Notes: generated by a model not told the origin, from the letters alone. A stretch of DNA of 12,622 bases from Flavobacteriaceae bacterium (GCA_021647405.1 JAKIUU010000047.1:1-12622); one strand, 5' to 3'; shown: positions 5,184 through 12,203, counted from the first letter of the stretch. Program-made: numbers and translations.

Positions 5184-7370
5184 ATGGCAAAAATTAGATT
5201 CCAAGCTTTAAAAGAAACGTTTAATAGAACTCCTATTAATATTGATGAACCAATAAAACGTTCTGTTTTATTTGGCGAAAACGTCTTTAATGAAGACACA
5301 ATGCGTCAATACTTGACCAAAGATGCCTTTAACGGCGTGATGAGTGCCTGCAAACTAGGAACTAAAATAGACCGTAAAATAGCCGATCAGATAGCCGGAG
5401 CTATGAAAGATTGGGCAATGTCTAAAGGTGTGACACATTATACGCATTGGTTTCAGCCTTTAACAGGAGGTACTGCCGAAAAACACGATGCCTTTTTTGA
5501 AACAATAGGCGGCGGTAGAGCTGTAGAAAAATTTGGCGGAAGTGAATTGGTACAACAAGAGCCAGATGCCTCTAGTTTCCCAAATGGGGGTATCAGAAAT
5601 ACTTTTGAGGCCAGGGGATATACAGCTTGGGATCCTACTTCTCCTGCATTTATTTATGGTACAACGCTTTGTATTCCTACTGTTTTTGTGTCTTATACAG
5701 GTGAAGCACTTGATTATAAAACACCTTTGTTGCGCGCCTTGCAAGCGGTAGATAAAGCGGCTACCAAAGTGTGTAATTATTTTGATAAGAATGTTTCTAA
5801 AGTGACTTCTTCTTTAGGATGGGAGCAAGAATATTTTTTAATTGACAAAGCTTTATACGCTTCGAGACCTGATATGGTATTAACAGGAAGGACACTTCTA
5901 GGGCATGCTCCTGCAAAAGGACAACAGCTAGACGATCATTATTTTGGCAGCATCCCTACAAGGGCTCTAAACTTTATGCGCGATCTTGAAACAGAATGTA
6001 TGCTGTTGGGGATTCCTGTAAAAACCAGACATAATGAGGTGGCACCAAACCAATTTGAGTTGGCACCTATTTATGAGGAAACCAACTTGGCAGTAGACCA
6101 CAATTCATTGATAATGGATGTGATGGGTAGAGTGGCTTCACGCCATAATTTTAAAATACTATTTCACGAAAAACCATTTGCTGGCATAAATGGTTCAGGT
6201 AAGCACAATAACTGGTCTTTAAGCACAGATACAGGTATTAATTTATTGGCGCCAAGTAAAACACCAAAACGAAACTTACAATTCTTAACATTTTTTATAA
6301 ACACCATAAAAGCTATTAATGATTACGAAGAGTTGATGCGTGCCGGTATTGCCTCGGCAAGTAATGACCATCGTCTTGGTGCTAACGAAGCCCCTCCAGC
6401 CATTATTTCTATTTTTATTGGAGAGCAGCTAACAAAGGTTCTTAAAGAATTAGAAAATGTTACCAAAGGTAAATTATCGCCCGAAGAGAAAACAGATTTA
6501 AAACTGAATGTAGTTGGTAAAATTCCTGAGATTTTATTAGATAATACCGACAGAAACAGAACTTCTCCTTTTGCCTTTACAGGAAATAAATTCGAATTTA
6601 GAGCGGTGGGCTCAAAAGCCAATTGTGCCGATTCAATGATTATTTTAAATACCATTGTTGCCAAACAATTAAAAGAATTTAAAAAAGAAGTTGATGCTTT
6701 GATAAAATCGAGAGGACTTAATAAAGATGAAGCCATATTTAATGTACTTCGCGAGTATATCAAGCAATCTAAAGATATTTTATTTGAAGGAAATGGTTAC
6801 GGAGACGAGTGGCAAAAAGAAGCGGCCAAACGCGGGTTAAGTAACAACCGTTCAACACCAGAAGCCTTAAAAACAAAAGTATCTCAAAAATCAATTTCAT
6901 TGTTTAATGAGATGGAAGTGATGAACGAGGTAGAACTTAGAGCCCGGTACGAAATAAAAGTTGAAGAGTACATTATGAATATTCAAATAGAGGCAAGAGT
7001 ACTTGGTGATATCGCTTTAAACCATGTGGTACCAACGGCTATTTCTTATCAAAATTTATTGATAAAAAATGTAAAAGGTCTCAAAGAAATATTTGGCGCA
7101 GAATTTAAGAAATATGGAAATGAACAATTAGATTTAATCACAGAAATTTCAACCCATATAGAAGCCATTGGCGCTAAAGTCCACACTATGGTAGAAGCAC
7201 GTAAAAAGTGTAATAAAATAGAAGACGAAGTTGAAAAAGCTGATAAATATTGTTCAGAAATAAAACCTTATTTTGATGAAATAAGATATCATTGCGATAA
7301 ACTTGAGATGATGGTTGATGATGAAATATGGCCATTGACAAAATACCGCGAAATGTTGTTTACCAGATAA
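5184..7370 (+). CDS. glnN: Glutamine synthetase type III
   Basis: A 728-residue enzyme of full GSIII length, far longer than types I and II. It makes glutamine from glutamate, ammonia and ATP in the cytoplasm. Catalytic-core motifs appear in order: HNEVAPNQFELAP near residue 283, FAGINGSGKHNNWS near 330-342, NDHRLGANEAPP near 393, and NRTSPFAFTGNKFEFRAVGS near 457-476. An N-terminal beta-grasp part and a long helical, charged C-terminal extension (about 560-728) are typical of this class, which forms dodecamers. GSIII is common in Bacteroidota and is often nitrogen-regulated, but no PII or ammonium transporter gene is adjacent here. A -7 box precedes it and a very strong terminator follows the stop directly. 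Confidence 0.96.
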   Translation: MAKIRFQALKETFNRTPINIDEPIKRSVLFGENVFNEDTMRQYLTKDAFNGVMSACKLGTKIDRKIADQIAGAMKDWAMSKGVTHYTHWFQPLTGGTAEKHDAFFETIGGGRAVEKFGGSELVQQEPDASSFPNGGIRNTFEARGYTAWDPTSPAFIYGTTLCIPTVFVSYTGEALDYKTPLLRALQAVDKAATKVCNYFDKNVSKVTSSLGWEQEYFLIDKALYASRPDMVLTGRTLLGHAPAKGQQLDDHYFGSIPTRALNFMRDLETECMLLGIPVKTRHNEVAPNQFELAPIYEETNLAVDHNSLIMDVMGRVASRHNFKILFHEKPFAGINGSGKHNNWSLSTDTGINLLAPSKTPKRNLQFLTFFINTIKAINDYEELMRAGIASASNDHRLGANEAPPAIISIFIGEQLTKVLKELENVTKGKLSPEEKTDLKLNVVGKIPEILLDNTDRNRTSPFAFTGNKFEFRAVGSKANCADSMIILNTIVAKQLKEFKKEVDALIKSRGLNKDEAIFNVLREYIKQSKDILFEGNGYGDEWQKEAAKRGLSNNRSTPEALKTKVSQKSISLFNEMEVMNEVELRARYEIKVEEYIMNIQIEARVLGDIALNHVVPTAISYQNLLIKNVKGLKEIFGAEFKKYGNEQLDLITEISTHIEAIGAKVHTMVEARKKCNKIEDEVEKADKYCSEIKPYFDEIRYHCDKLEMMVDDEIWPLTKYREMLFTR

Positions 7371-7404
7371 ATTTAAAATCCCGCTAAAAGCGGGATTTTA
7401 AATT
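7370..7404 (+). terminator. Strong terminator of the glutamine synthetase gene
   Basis: Perfect 15-bp arms at 7370-7384 and 7390-7404 surround the loop TAAAA. The core is ATCCCGC/GCGGGAT and the outer part is AAAA/TTTT, so an A-run precedes and a T-run follows the GC core on both strands. The stop codon overlaps its first base. Confidence 0.85.
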
Positions 7405-7479
7405 CGTGTAGTTATTTTTAAATTTCAATAAACGTTGTTACTTCTAATTAAATAAAAAATATTTCCTTTGCATTAAAAA

Positions 7480-7794
7480 ATGAGTTTATTTAATTTGTTT
7501 AGAAGTTTTGGAAATAAAGATAATATGATAAAAGAATATTTAAAAAAAGAGGCTGTTGTTTTAGACGTTAGAACACCTGCAGAGTTTGATGAAGGTCACG
7601 TAAATGGTTCAATTAATATCCCACTTCACGTTTTGCAAGCACGCATGCATGAAATTAAAGATATGAATAAACCTGTTATCGCTGTTTGCCGAAGTGGCGC
7701 ACGTAGTGGGCAGGCTACTGGTTTTTTAAAACAGCAAGGTTTCGACATTATCAATGGAGGTCCTTGGCAAAATGTGGCGGCCGTTTTAAAATAA
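7480..7794 (+). CDS. Single-domain rhodanese (sulfurtransferase-like)
   Basis: A 104-residue protein consisting of one rhodanese domain. LDVRTPAEFDEGHVNGSINI (about 28-47) is the CH2A-type element and CRSGARSGQA at 70-79 is the active loop, with Cys70 as the persulfide-carrying residue. Such small proteins, related to PspE/GlpE, move sulfane sulfur, but the true acceptor cannot be read from sequence. The GARS loop form is common in Flavobacteriaceae. It is preceded by a terminator and followed by a convergent gene whose stop is only 2 bases away, so it is probably transcribed alone. The segment TTCCTTTG 15 bases before the ATG is only a partial match to the -7 consensus. Confidence 0.92.
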   Translation: MSLFNLFRSFGNKDNMIKEYLKKEAVVLDVRTPAEFDEGHVNGSINIPLHVLQARMHEIKDMNKPVIAVCRSGARSGQATGFLKQQGFDIINGGPWQNVAAVLK

Positions 7795-7796
7795 AC

Positions 7797-8747
7797 TTAA
7801 AATTTAATTCTAGGATATATAACTGTTAACGCCGCTATTTTTTTGTTTAAGTGTTCTGTAAATTTTTGATGTGCTTGTGTGTTCTTATTAAAAGGGCGGT
7901 GTTGCAAATCTTTTTGAATCCCATCAATTGTCATCATTATTTCATTAACCCTATCGGATAACCAAGAGTTTTTAAATAAATCCCAAATGTAATTGATGGC
8001 GGAGCTATTCGGATGAATCATATCGGCTTCGTAAAAACGGTAGTCGCGTAAATCGTCTATCATAATTTCGAAAGCAGGAAAATAATAACTGCTCTCATGC
8101 TTATTAACATATTTTTGAACAGCCGCAATTAAATGCGCTTTGCTTTGCATATTTTCGGTAAAACCATTGTGTAAATGCCTTACCGGACTCACAGTATAAA
8201 TTATTTGAGCCTTTTTATTGACCGATTTTATAGCTAATTCTATGGCTTCTAAATCGTCAAAAATTTGTGCAATACTTTGCAACGATTTTGTAAACTGCTT
8301 TTGAGCTACTTTATGACAATTGGCAACAATTTTTCCGGTGTCATTATCAGTAAAAACCCAAGATGTTCCTAAAGTAATGACAATATGCGAAGCGGTTTTT
8401 ATAAATTCATTTGCTGTATTAAGCGATGTATTAATAGCCGATAAAGTTTTTGTTAAATCGGGTGAAGAAAATTGCGAATGATGCTTAAAACTGTGCCATA
8501 AATCGTTGTGTTTTTTTAAATCGGTTTCGGTGTACACTTTGTTATTAACACACTCTGTTACAGCTGTTTTTATGGCGCTAGAGTTAAATACAATACCAAA
8601 CGGATTTGTGAGGGTTTCAAACTTAAAATAATCTAATTTCTGACTGATATGCTCTGTAAAACACGAGCCCAAAAGTAAAATACGGGAATCATAATCCATA
8701 TTTGGTGTTTGCTTTTTAAGTTTGATAGTTGTTCTAAAGGATGTCAT
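7797..8747 (-). CDS. GSCFA-domain protein (SGNH-hydrolase-like)
   Basis: A 316-residue protein with the defining GSCF motif at 27-30 (LLLGSCFTEHISQKL), then NPFGIVFN (48-55), LGTSWVF (126-132), SPVRH (187-191) and DYRFYEADMIHPN ending near 247. Ser28 and His245 sit where SGNH hydrolases have the nucleophile and the catalytic His, so esterase or acetyl-ester activity is possible, but no substrate is established. There is no signal peptide, so it is probably cytoplasmic. It begins 3 bases after the stop of the polyphosphate kinase gene and is almost surely co-transcribed with it. Its stop lies 2 bases from that of the convergent rhodanese, and no terminator separates them. Confidence 0.92.
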   Translation of the reverse strand: MTSFRTTIKLKKQTPNMDYDSRILLLGSCFTEHISQKLDYFKFETLTNPFGIVFNSSAIKTAVTECVNNKVYTETDLKKHNDLWHSFKHHSQFSSPDLTKTLSAINTSLNTANEFIKTASHIVITLGTSWVFTDNDTGKIVANCHKVAQKQFTKSLQSIAQIFDDLEAIELAIKSVNKKAQIIYTVSPVRHLHNGFTENMQSKAHLIAAVQKYVNKHESSYYFPAFEIMIDDLRDYRFYEADMIHPNSSAINYIWDLFKNSWLSDRVNEIMMTIDGIQKDLQHRPFNKNTQAHQKFTEHLNKKIAALTVIYPRIKF

Positions 8748-8750
8748 AAA

Positions 8751-9587
8751 TTAATACTTTTCGGGCACAAATGTCTGATCAGAAAAAGGCGGGCGTATAT
8801 AGCCTTCTTCTACTTTACGGGGTGCTAAAACAATCTTTTTATGCTCAATTTCTTCATAAGGAATACTGCCTAGCAAATGACTTATACAGTTTAAACGCGC
8901 GCGTTTTTTATTATCGGCAGGCACCACAAACCAAGGCGCTTGCTTGGTATCGGTATATTTAAACATTTCGTCTTTGGCTTTGCTGTAATCGAGCCATTTT
9001 TCGCGCGATTGCAAATCCATTGGACTCAATTTCCACCCTTTTGTAGGATCGTCTATACGCGATTGAAAGCGTTGTTCTTGTTCTTCATCTGAAACAGAAA
9101 ACCAATATTTTATTAAAATGATACCCGATCGGATAAGCATCCGCTCAAAATCGGGACAAGTGCGCATAAATTCTTGATATTCGGCATCGGTACAAAAATT
9201 CATAACCCGTTCTACACCCGCACGGTTGTACCAGCTGCGGTCGAATAAAACCATTTCGCCAGCAGCAGGTAAATGCGATACATAACGCTGAAAATACCAC
9301 TGACTTTTCTCTCTGTCGGTTGGGGTGCCCAAGGCAACAACTTTACAAATCCTTGGGTTAAGACATTGTGAAATACGTTTTATAACACCGCCTTTGCCGG
9401 CAGCATCGCGCCCTTCGAAAATAACGACTACTTTGAGTTTTTTAAGGCTAATCCACTCTTGTAATTTAACGAGTTCAACTTGTAAATTAGCCAATTCTTT
9501 ATTGTAGAATTTGGTATTTATTTTACGATTGTCCTTTTTTTCGGGTTCTATGTTTTTTTGGGAATTCATAGGGTATTTTTTAATCAT
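8751..9587 (-). CDS. ppk2: Polyphosphate kinase 2, class I (PPK2 family)
   Basis: A 278-residue one-domain PPK2. The Walker A loop is GRDAAGKGG at 59-67 (Lys65), followed by the helix GVIKRI. The Walker B part is VLFDRSWYNRAG at 113-124 (Asp116, Arg117). A lid region with WFSVSDEEQ, RFQSRIDDP and WKLSP follows at about 162-190. These enzymes transfer phosphate between polyphosphate and nucleotides, class I mainly NDP to NTP; the exact nucleotide preference is not visible. The first 25 residues are charged and variable. A second ATG at 9569 is possible, and a partial -7 box (TACTTTTA) close to 9590 would favour it. It is the first gene of an operon with the GSCFA gene 3 bases downstream. Confidence 0.93.
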   Translation of the reverse strand: MIKKYPMNSQKNIEPEKKDNRKINTKFYNKELANLQVELVKLQEWISLKKLKVVVIFEGRDAAGKGGVIKRISQCLNPRICKVVALGTPTDREKSQWYFQRYVSHLPAAGEMVLFDRSWYNRAGVERVMNFCTDAEYQEFMRTCPDFERMLIRSGIILIKYWFSVSDEEQEQRFQSRIDDPTKGWKLSPMDLQSREKWLDYSKAKDEMFKYTDTKQAPWFVVPADNKKRARLNCISHLLGSIPYEEIEHKKIVLAPRKVEEGYIRPPFSDQTFVPEKY

Positions 9588-9671
9588 TTAAAAGTATAGA
9601 AAATTAAGGACTAATAAAAATAAACCTTTTAACAATCTTGTACAAATTGCCATGGTTTCATTCGTTTGAAA

Positions 9672-9818
9672 ATGGTTAAAGTATTATTTTTTCCTGCTTT
9701 ATTGGTTCTTTTGAAGAGGCTATTATTGATAGAGTCATGTTTAAATAATATGTACCAAAACACAAAAAAAGGTTCAATTACAAAGAACATGTTCTTTTTT
9801 GTCCCAATAAAAAATTAA
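9672..9818 (+). CDS. Doubtful 48-residue hydrophobic peptide frame
   Basis: From the ATG at 9672 the frame gives MVKVLFFPALLVLLKRLLLI and then a short polar tail ending PIKN. The N-terminal part could span a membrane. The stop at 9816-9818 is followed at once by an 11-bp inverted repeat. The nearest -7-like box (TTCGTTTG, 9661-9668) is imperfect and too close to the ATG. I recognise no family. A chance frame is at least as likely as a small membrane peptide gene. Confidence 0.18.
   Translation: MVKVLFFPALLVLLKRLLLIESCLNNMYQNTKKGSITKNMFFFVPIKN
9782..9797. repeat. 16-bp perfect palindrome AAAGAACATGTTCTTT
   Basis: Each half is the exact reverse complement of the other, with no spacer. It could be a binding site for a dimeric regulator or half of a larger structure. 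It overlaps the doubtful 48-codon frame. Confidence 0.5.
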
Positions 9819-9851
9819 TTATGATAAGATAATAGTATTTTCTTATCATAA
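9819..9851. repeat. 11-bp perfect inverted repeat TTATGATAAGA
   Basis: Arms at 9819-9829 and 9841-9851 are exact reverse complements around an 11-base spacer. The same 11-mer TTATGATAAGA recurs once near 11409-11419 upstream of the ATPase gene. Confidence 0.5.
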
Positions 9852-9961
9852 CTTTTGCAGATGATAAAATATTTTAATTTATCAAGGCTATTTTTTCGGA
9901 ATACTTATATTGGGTAAGGTACTTTTATAAGACTTGTGAGATGAAAAATTGGGTGATCCTC

Positions 9962-9990
9962 CTTCGCGTTCCGCTTCGGCGGACGAGAAG
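9962..9990. repeat. UUCG-capped hairpin
   Basis: TCCGC and GCGGA (9970-9974, 9979-9983) close a TTCG tetraloop. The stem extends outward to CTTC/GAAG with one bulge and one mismatch. TTCG loops are very stable in RNA. Confidence 0.5.
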
Positions 9991-10005
9991 ACTAGGCTTA
10001 ATTCC

Positions 10006-10022
10006 CCGACCCTCTGGGTCGG
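10006..10022. repeat. Hairpin CCGACCC-TCT-GGGTCGG
   Basis: A perfect, GC-rich 7-bp stem with a three-base loop, second in the series 9962-10080. Confidence 0.5.
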
Positions 10023-10032
10023 AAATTATGAT

Positions 10033-10047
10033 GTTTGCGTAGCAAAC
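10033..10047. repeat. Hairpin GTTTGC-GTA-GCAAAC
   Basis: A perfect 6-bp stem with a three-base loop, third in the series 9962-10080. Confidence 0.45.
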
Positions 10048-10057
10048 GCCATTTAAT

Positions 10058-10080
10058 ACCTCGTATGCTTGCGTCGAGGT
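10058..10080. repeat. Hairpin ACCTCG/CGAGGT
   Basis: Perfect 6-bp arms around an 11-base loop, fourth in the series 9962-10080. Its arm ACCTCG also occurs at the tRNA-like 13-mer near 1438. Confidence 0.4.
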
Positions 10081-10096
10081 TGTTTATTATTAATGA

Positions 10097-10137
10097 CTAA
10101 ACTAAAAAAGGCTTGTTTTTTAACGCGGTTCTTTGTT
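10097..10137. repeat. Cassette-border repeat, left copy (divergent)
   Basis: It contains CTAAACTAAAAAAGGC, a T-run, and then GGTTCTTTGTT at 10127-10137. The GGTTCTTTGTT 11-mer is identical at 11488-11498, and TAAACTA followed by A- and T-runs recurs at 12178-12203. It lies just beyond the stop of the ATPase gene. Confidence 0.4.
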
Positions 10138-10148
10138 GTACACAGGCA

Positions 10149-11267
10149 TTAACTCTTTAGAAATTCTCTAAAATTAGTGCTATCAATTATTTTCGTTTTA
10201 GCATTGTATGTTTTTACAAAGGTTTCAGGTAACTTGATTTTTGATTTAGCTTTCCACTTAAATTCAAAGCCATAGACTCTTCCATCTTTTTCTTCTACAT
10301 AATCTACTTCTTGTTGTTGTTTTGTACGCCAAAAGTACATTCGTGCAAAAGTATCTCTATAAATATTCTGTTTTTTTCGTTCTGATATTAAAAAATTCTC
10401 CCAAAGAGCGCCAATATCTGTTCGTAAGGCAAGAGGATTGAAACTCCCAATAATCATATTTCTTATACCGTTATCATAAAAATAGATTTTTCTATTCCGT
10501 TTAATTTCATTTCTTAAATTTCTACTGAAACTATTCAATCTAAAAACTATATATCCTTTTTCAAGTATGTCGATGTATTTTTGAATTGTAATCTTATTAA
10601 CACCAATTGTTTGCGCCAATTCATTGTAATTTACTTCATTCCCTACTTGTAATGCTAGTGCCAACAATAGATTATCCAGTATTTCTGGTTTTCTTATTTC
10701 TGAAAAAGCTAAAATATCTCTGTATAAATAACTACTTGCAAGGTTTTTCAAGACTTCTCGTTCATTTCCTTTATCGTTTAACACTTCTGGATACATGCCG
10801 TATAATAAACGATTTTCAAGTTGTTGTTCGGCTTTGACGTAGCCTTCTTTCATTTCAAACTCTTCCCATGAAATTGGAAATAATTCATATTCCCATTTCC
10901 TACCTGTTAAGGGTTCGTTAAGTTGATTTCCTAAATCAAATGATGACGATCCTGAAACAAATAACTGTACAGAGGGAAATTGGTCTGTAATTATTTTTAA
11001 AGTTAAGCCGATCCCTTTAATTCTTTGAGCCTCGTCTATAAAAACAATCTTATTTTCGCCGATAATACTTCGTATTTGTTCTGTATTCGGACTTGTCAAT
11101 AGTTTTCTTGTTGACGGGTCATCTGCATCTAAAAATAAGTATTTTCTCTCTTTTAGTAAACCCTTAATTAAAGTCGTTTTTCCAACTTGTCTTGCGCCAA
11201 CAACTATTATTGCTTTTCCTTTTCCTATTTTATTACTTATTATATTCTCAATTATTCTTTGATACAT
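10149..11267 (-). CDS. AAA ATPase with DUF4143 domain
   Basis: From the ATG at 11267 the protein has 372 residues. The Walker A motif GARQVGKTT lies at about 24-32, Walker B IVFIDEA at about 74-80 and the sensor-like VSGSSS at about 104-109. LTGRKWEYELFPISWEEF then leads to a helical part with a winged-helix-like segment (VNKITIQKYIDILEKGYIV). The C-terminal DUF4143 region has WENFLISE, EVDYV and GFEFKWK, arranged like a PD-(D/E)XK nuclease fold. The family is widespread in mobile zones and its role is unclear; defence or self-maintenance is often suspected. A longer frame from TTG at 11291 is unlikely because that codon lies inside the -7 box. It is flanked by border repeats and a 9-bp inverted pair. 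Confidence 0.9.
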   Translation of the reverse strand: MYQRIIENIISNKIGKGKAIIVVGARQVGKTTLIKGLLKERKYLFLDADDPSTRKLLTSPNTEQIRSIIGENKIVFIDEAQRIKGIGLTLKIITDQFPSVQLFVSGSSSFDLGNQLNEPLTGRKWEYELFPISWEEFEMKEGYVKAEQQLENRLLYGMYPEVLNDKGNEREVLKNLASSYLYRDILAFSEIRKPEILDNLLLALALQVGNEVNYNELAQTIGVNKITIQKYIDILEKGYIVFRLNSFSRNLRNEIKRNRKIYFYDNGIRNMIIGSFNPLALRTDIGALWENFLISERKKQNIYRDTFARMYFWRTKQQQEVDYVEEKDGRVYGFEFKWKAKSKIKLPETFVKTYNAKTKIIDSTNFREFLKS

Positions 11268-11288
11268 GCTCGTTCCTATCTTTTTACA

Positions 11289-11296
11289 CAAAGATA
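11289..11296 (-). promoter_or_regulatory. -7 box TATCTTTG of the ATPase gene, with -33 TTTG at 11317-11320
   Basis: TATCTTTG and an upstream TTTG on the minus strand are separated by 20 bases, a full Bacteroidota-type promoter. Transcription would start near 11282, leaving about 15 bases before the ATG at 11267, which decides the start. Confidence 0.6.
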
Positions 11297-11304
11297 TAAA
11301 CTAT

Positions 11305-11347
11305 TATTATAATGACCAAAAGTTATAACTAAAAGATATTATAATGA
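11305..11347. repeat. Direct repeat TATTATAATGA, 32 bp apart
   Basis: Exact 11-bp copies lie at 11305-11315 and 11337-11347. The first falls in the spacer between the -33 and -7 elements of the ATPase promoter, so the pair could be operator half-sites. The sequence is AT-rich, so chance is possible. Confidence 0.35.
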
Positions 11348-11429
11348 TTAATATTACAATATTGAGCTCGTGTACAACGGTTTTACTATTGCTAAATCAG
11401 GTATTCCTTATGATAAGAATCATGTAGTA

Positions 11430-11455
11430 TCCTGATAATTACCGAGATTAAACTA
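11430..11455. repeat. Cassette-border repeat, middle copy
   Basis: TCCTGATAATTACCG followed by AGATTAAACTA. It matches 12159-12184 at 23 of 26 positions in the same orientation. It lies between the ATPase gene and the toxin gene, and GGTTCTTTGTT follows 33 bases later (11488-11498). Confidence 0.7.
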
Positions 11456-11510
11456 TTTTTTTTATCTCAACCTACCTACCATAGTCAGGTTCTTTGTTCG
11501 GCTTTTTCAC

Positions 11511-11810
11511 TTATAAATCTTTCTTCAAATTATCTGGATTTTGCCTTGTGTCAAAAAAGGTAATAACTTCAATTTCGCTTTTTTCTGTTATTCTATAATA
11601 AAATGTAGTCTGTTTTGTTAGCACACACTTGTACAGTCCTTTATGTTTTTCAGATAGTACACAGCTTTGAGGAAAATGTGAGATTTGCTCAAACTTAGAT
11701 GTAAGTTTTGCTACGAATTCATCTCTAGCTTTTGAATTCCAATTTTCAAGTAAATAGTCATTCAATTTTTCAAGATTAAATTGAGCTTGAGGCGAGAGGA
11801 AAACGCTCAT
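11511..11810 (-). CDS. RelE/ParE-family toxin
   Basis: A 99-residue basic protein with the RelE/ParE layout. An N-terminal helix starts LSPQAQFNLEKLNDYLLENW, and a helical hairpin follows at FVAKLTSKFEQI. The core strands are CVLTKQTTFYYRI and IEVITFFDTRQNP, the FFDTRQNP ending being the typical family signature. ParE members block DNA gyrase and RelE members cut ribosome-bound mRNA; the ending is more ParE/RelE-plasmid-like, but the target cannot be fixed by eye. Its ATG directly follows the stop of the upstream antitoxin gene (TAAATG), so the two are translationally coupled. Confidence 0.85.
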   Translation of the reverse strand: MSVFLSPQAQFNLEKLNDYLLENWNSKARDEFVAKLTSKFEQISHFPQSCVLSEKHKGLYKCVLTKQTTFYYRITEKSEIEVITFFDTRQNPDNLKKDL

Positions 11811-12029
11811 TTAAGATGTTTTTTTTAAAAAATCGTTGTATGAAATTCTTTCTCCGTTATCTAATTGCTTAATGCCGAGTTCAATTTCAGCTTTTTCAGA
11901 AGAAGTCAAATCATCCCAAAAATCCTTTTTCTCTTTAGAAATAAAGTTTTTTATCTTTTCGATAAATTCAGTATTTTCAATATTCAAAATAATCTTTGCT
12001 AACTCAATTTTAGATGTCTGAATATCCAT
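11811..12029 (-). CDS. Antitoxin of the RelE/ParE-type pair
   Basis: A 72-residue acidic protein. The N-terminal half is helical (KIELAKIILNIENTEFIEKI) and the C-terminal half reads DFWDDLTSSEKAEIELGIKQ, then DNGERISYNDFLKK. This second part is the short toxin-wrapping segment seen in many Bacteroidota antitoxins paired with RelE/ParE toxins. I see no clear ribbon-helix-helix or other DNA-binding motif, unlike classical ParD, so autoregulation is uncertain. It is first in the operon, as usual, and the toxin gene abuts its stop. The identification rests on context and on the C-terminal pattern. Confidence 0.8.
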   Translation of the reverse strand: MDIQTSKIELAKIILNIENTEFIEKIKNFISKEKKDFWDDLTSSEKAEIELGIKQLDNGERISYNDFLKKTS

Positions 12030-12046
12030 AACTACAAATTTTACTT

Positions 12047-12054
12047 CAAAGATA
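12047..12054 (-). promoter_or_regulatory. -7 promoter box TATCTTTG of the toxin-antitoxin operon
   Basis: TATCTTTG on the minus strand fits TAnnTTTG and lies 17 bases upstream of the antitoxin ATG at 12029. It is the same octamer as at the ATPase promoter. No clear -33 TTTG is present. Confidence 0.5.
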
Positions 12055-12158
12055 CATTTTTTTTAGAACAGGAATTAGTATAAAGAACAATGTCCTGATA
12101 AACATAATTTGGCTCTAGATTTTAATTTGAATTGTATCAAAGATATGTATATAAATCA

Positions 12159-12184
12159 TCCCGATAATTACCGCTATTAAACTA
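12159..12184. repeat. Cassette-border repeat, right copy
   Basis: TCCCGATAATTACCG followed by CTATTAAACTA, matching 11430-11455 at 23 of 26 positions. It lies between the toxin-antitoxin promoter and the end of alaS. Confidence 0.7.
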
Positions 12185-12203
12185 AAAAAAAGCTGTTTTT
12201 TTT
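12184..12203 (-). terminator. Weak A8/T8 hairpin, possible alaS terminator
   Basis: Eight A residues (12184-12191) and eight T residues (12196-12203) flank GCTG. It lies about 80 bases past the stop of alaS on the minus strand. All pairs are A-T, so efficiency is doubtful. Confidence 0.3.

Larger units (their letters stand above)
9588..10148. other. 561-bp accessory spacer rich in palindromes
   Basis: No convincing gene lies here. The left part holds a 48-codon hydrophobic frame (9672-9818, plus strand), a 16-bp perfect palindrome and an 11-bp inverted repeat. The right part holds four successive GC-richer hairpins (9962-10080) and a border repeat. GC content jumps locally inside the hairpin cluster compared with the AT-rich surroundings. 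Confidence 0.6.

Noticed and set aside
6323..6763. 146-codon open frame antisense to glutamine synthetase
   Set aside because: It is the complement of a conserved enzyme; low-complexity composition and lack of a promoter mark it as a shadow.
1035..9658. Shared 14-mer AATTGCCATGGTTT at 1035-1048 and 9645-9658
   Set aside because: One exact 14-mer pair is near chance expectation in an AT-rich window and the flanks do not align.
11268..11291. Longer N-terminus for the ATPase from TTG at 11291
   Set aside because: The TTG overlaps the -7 promoter box, so it would precede the expected transcription start.
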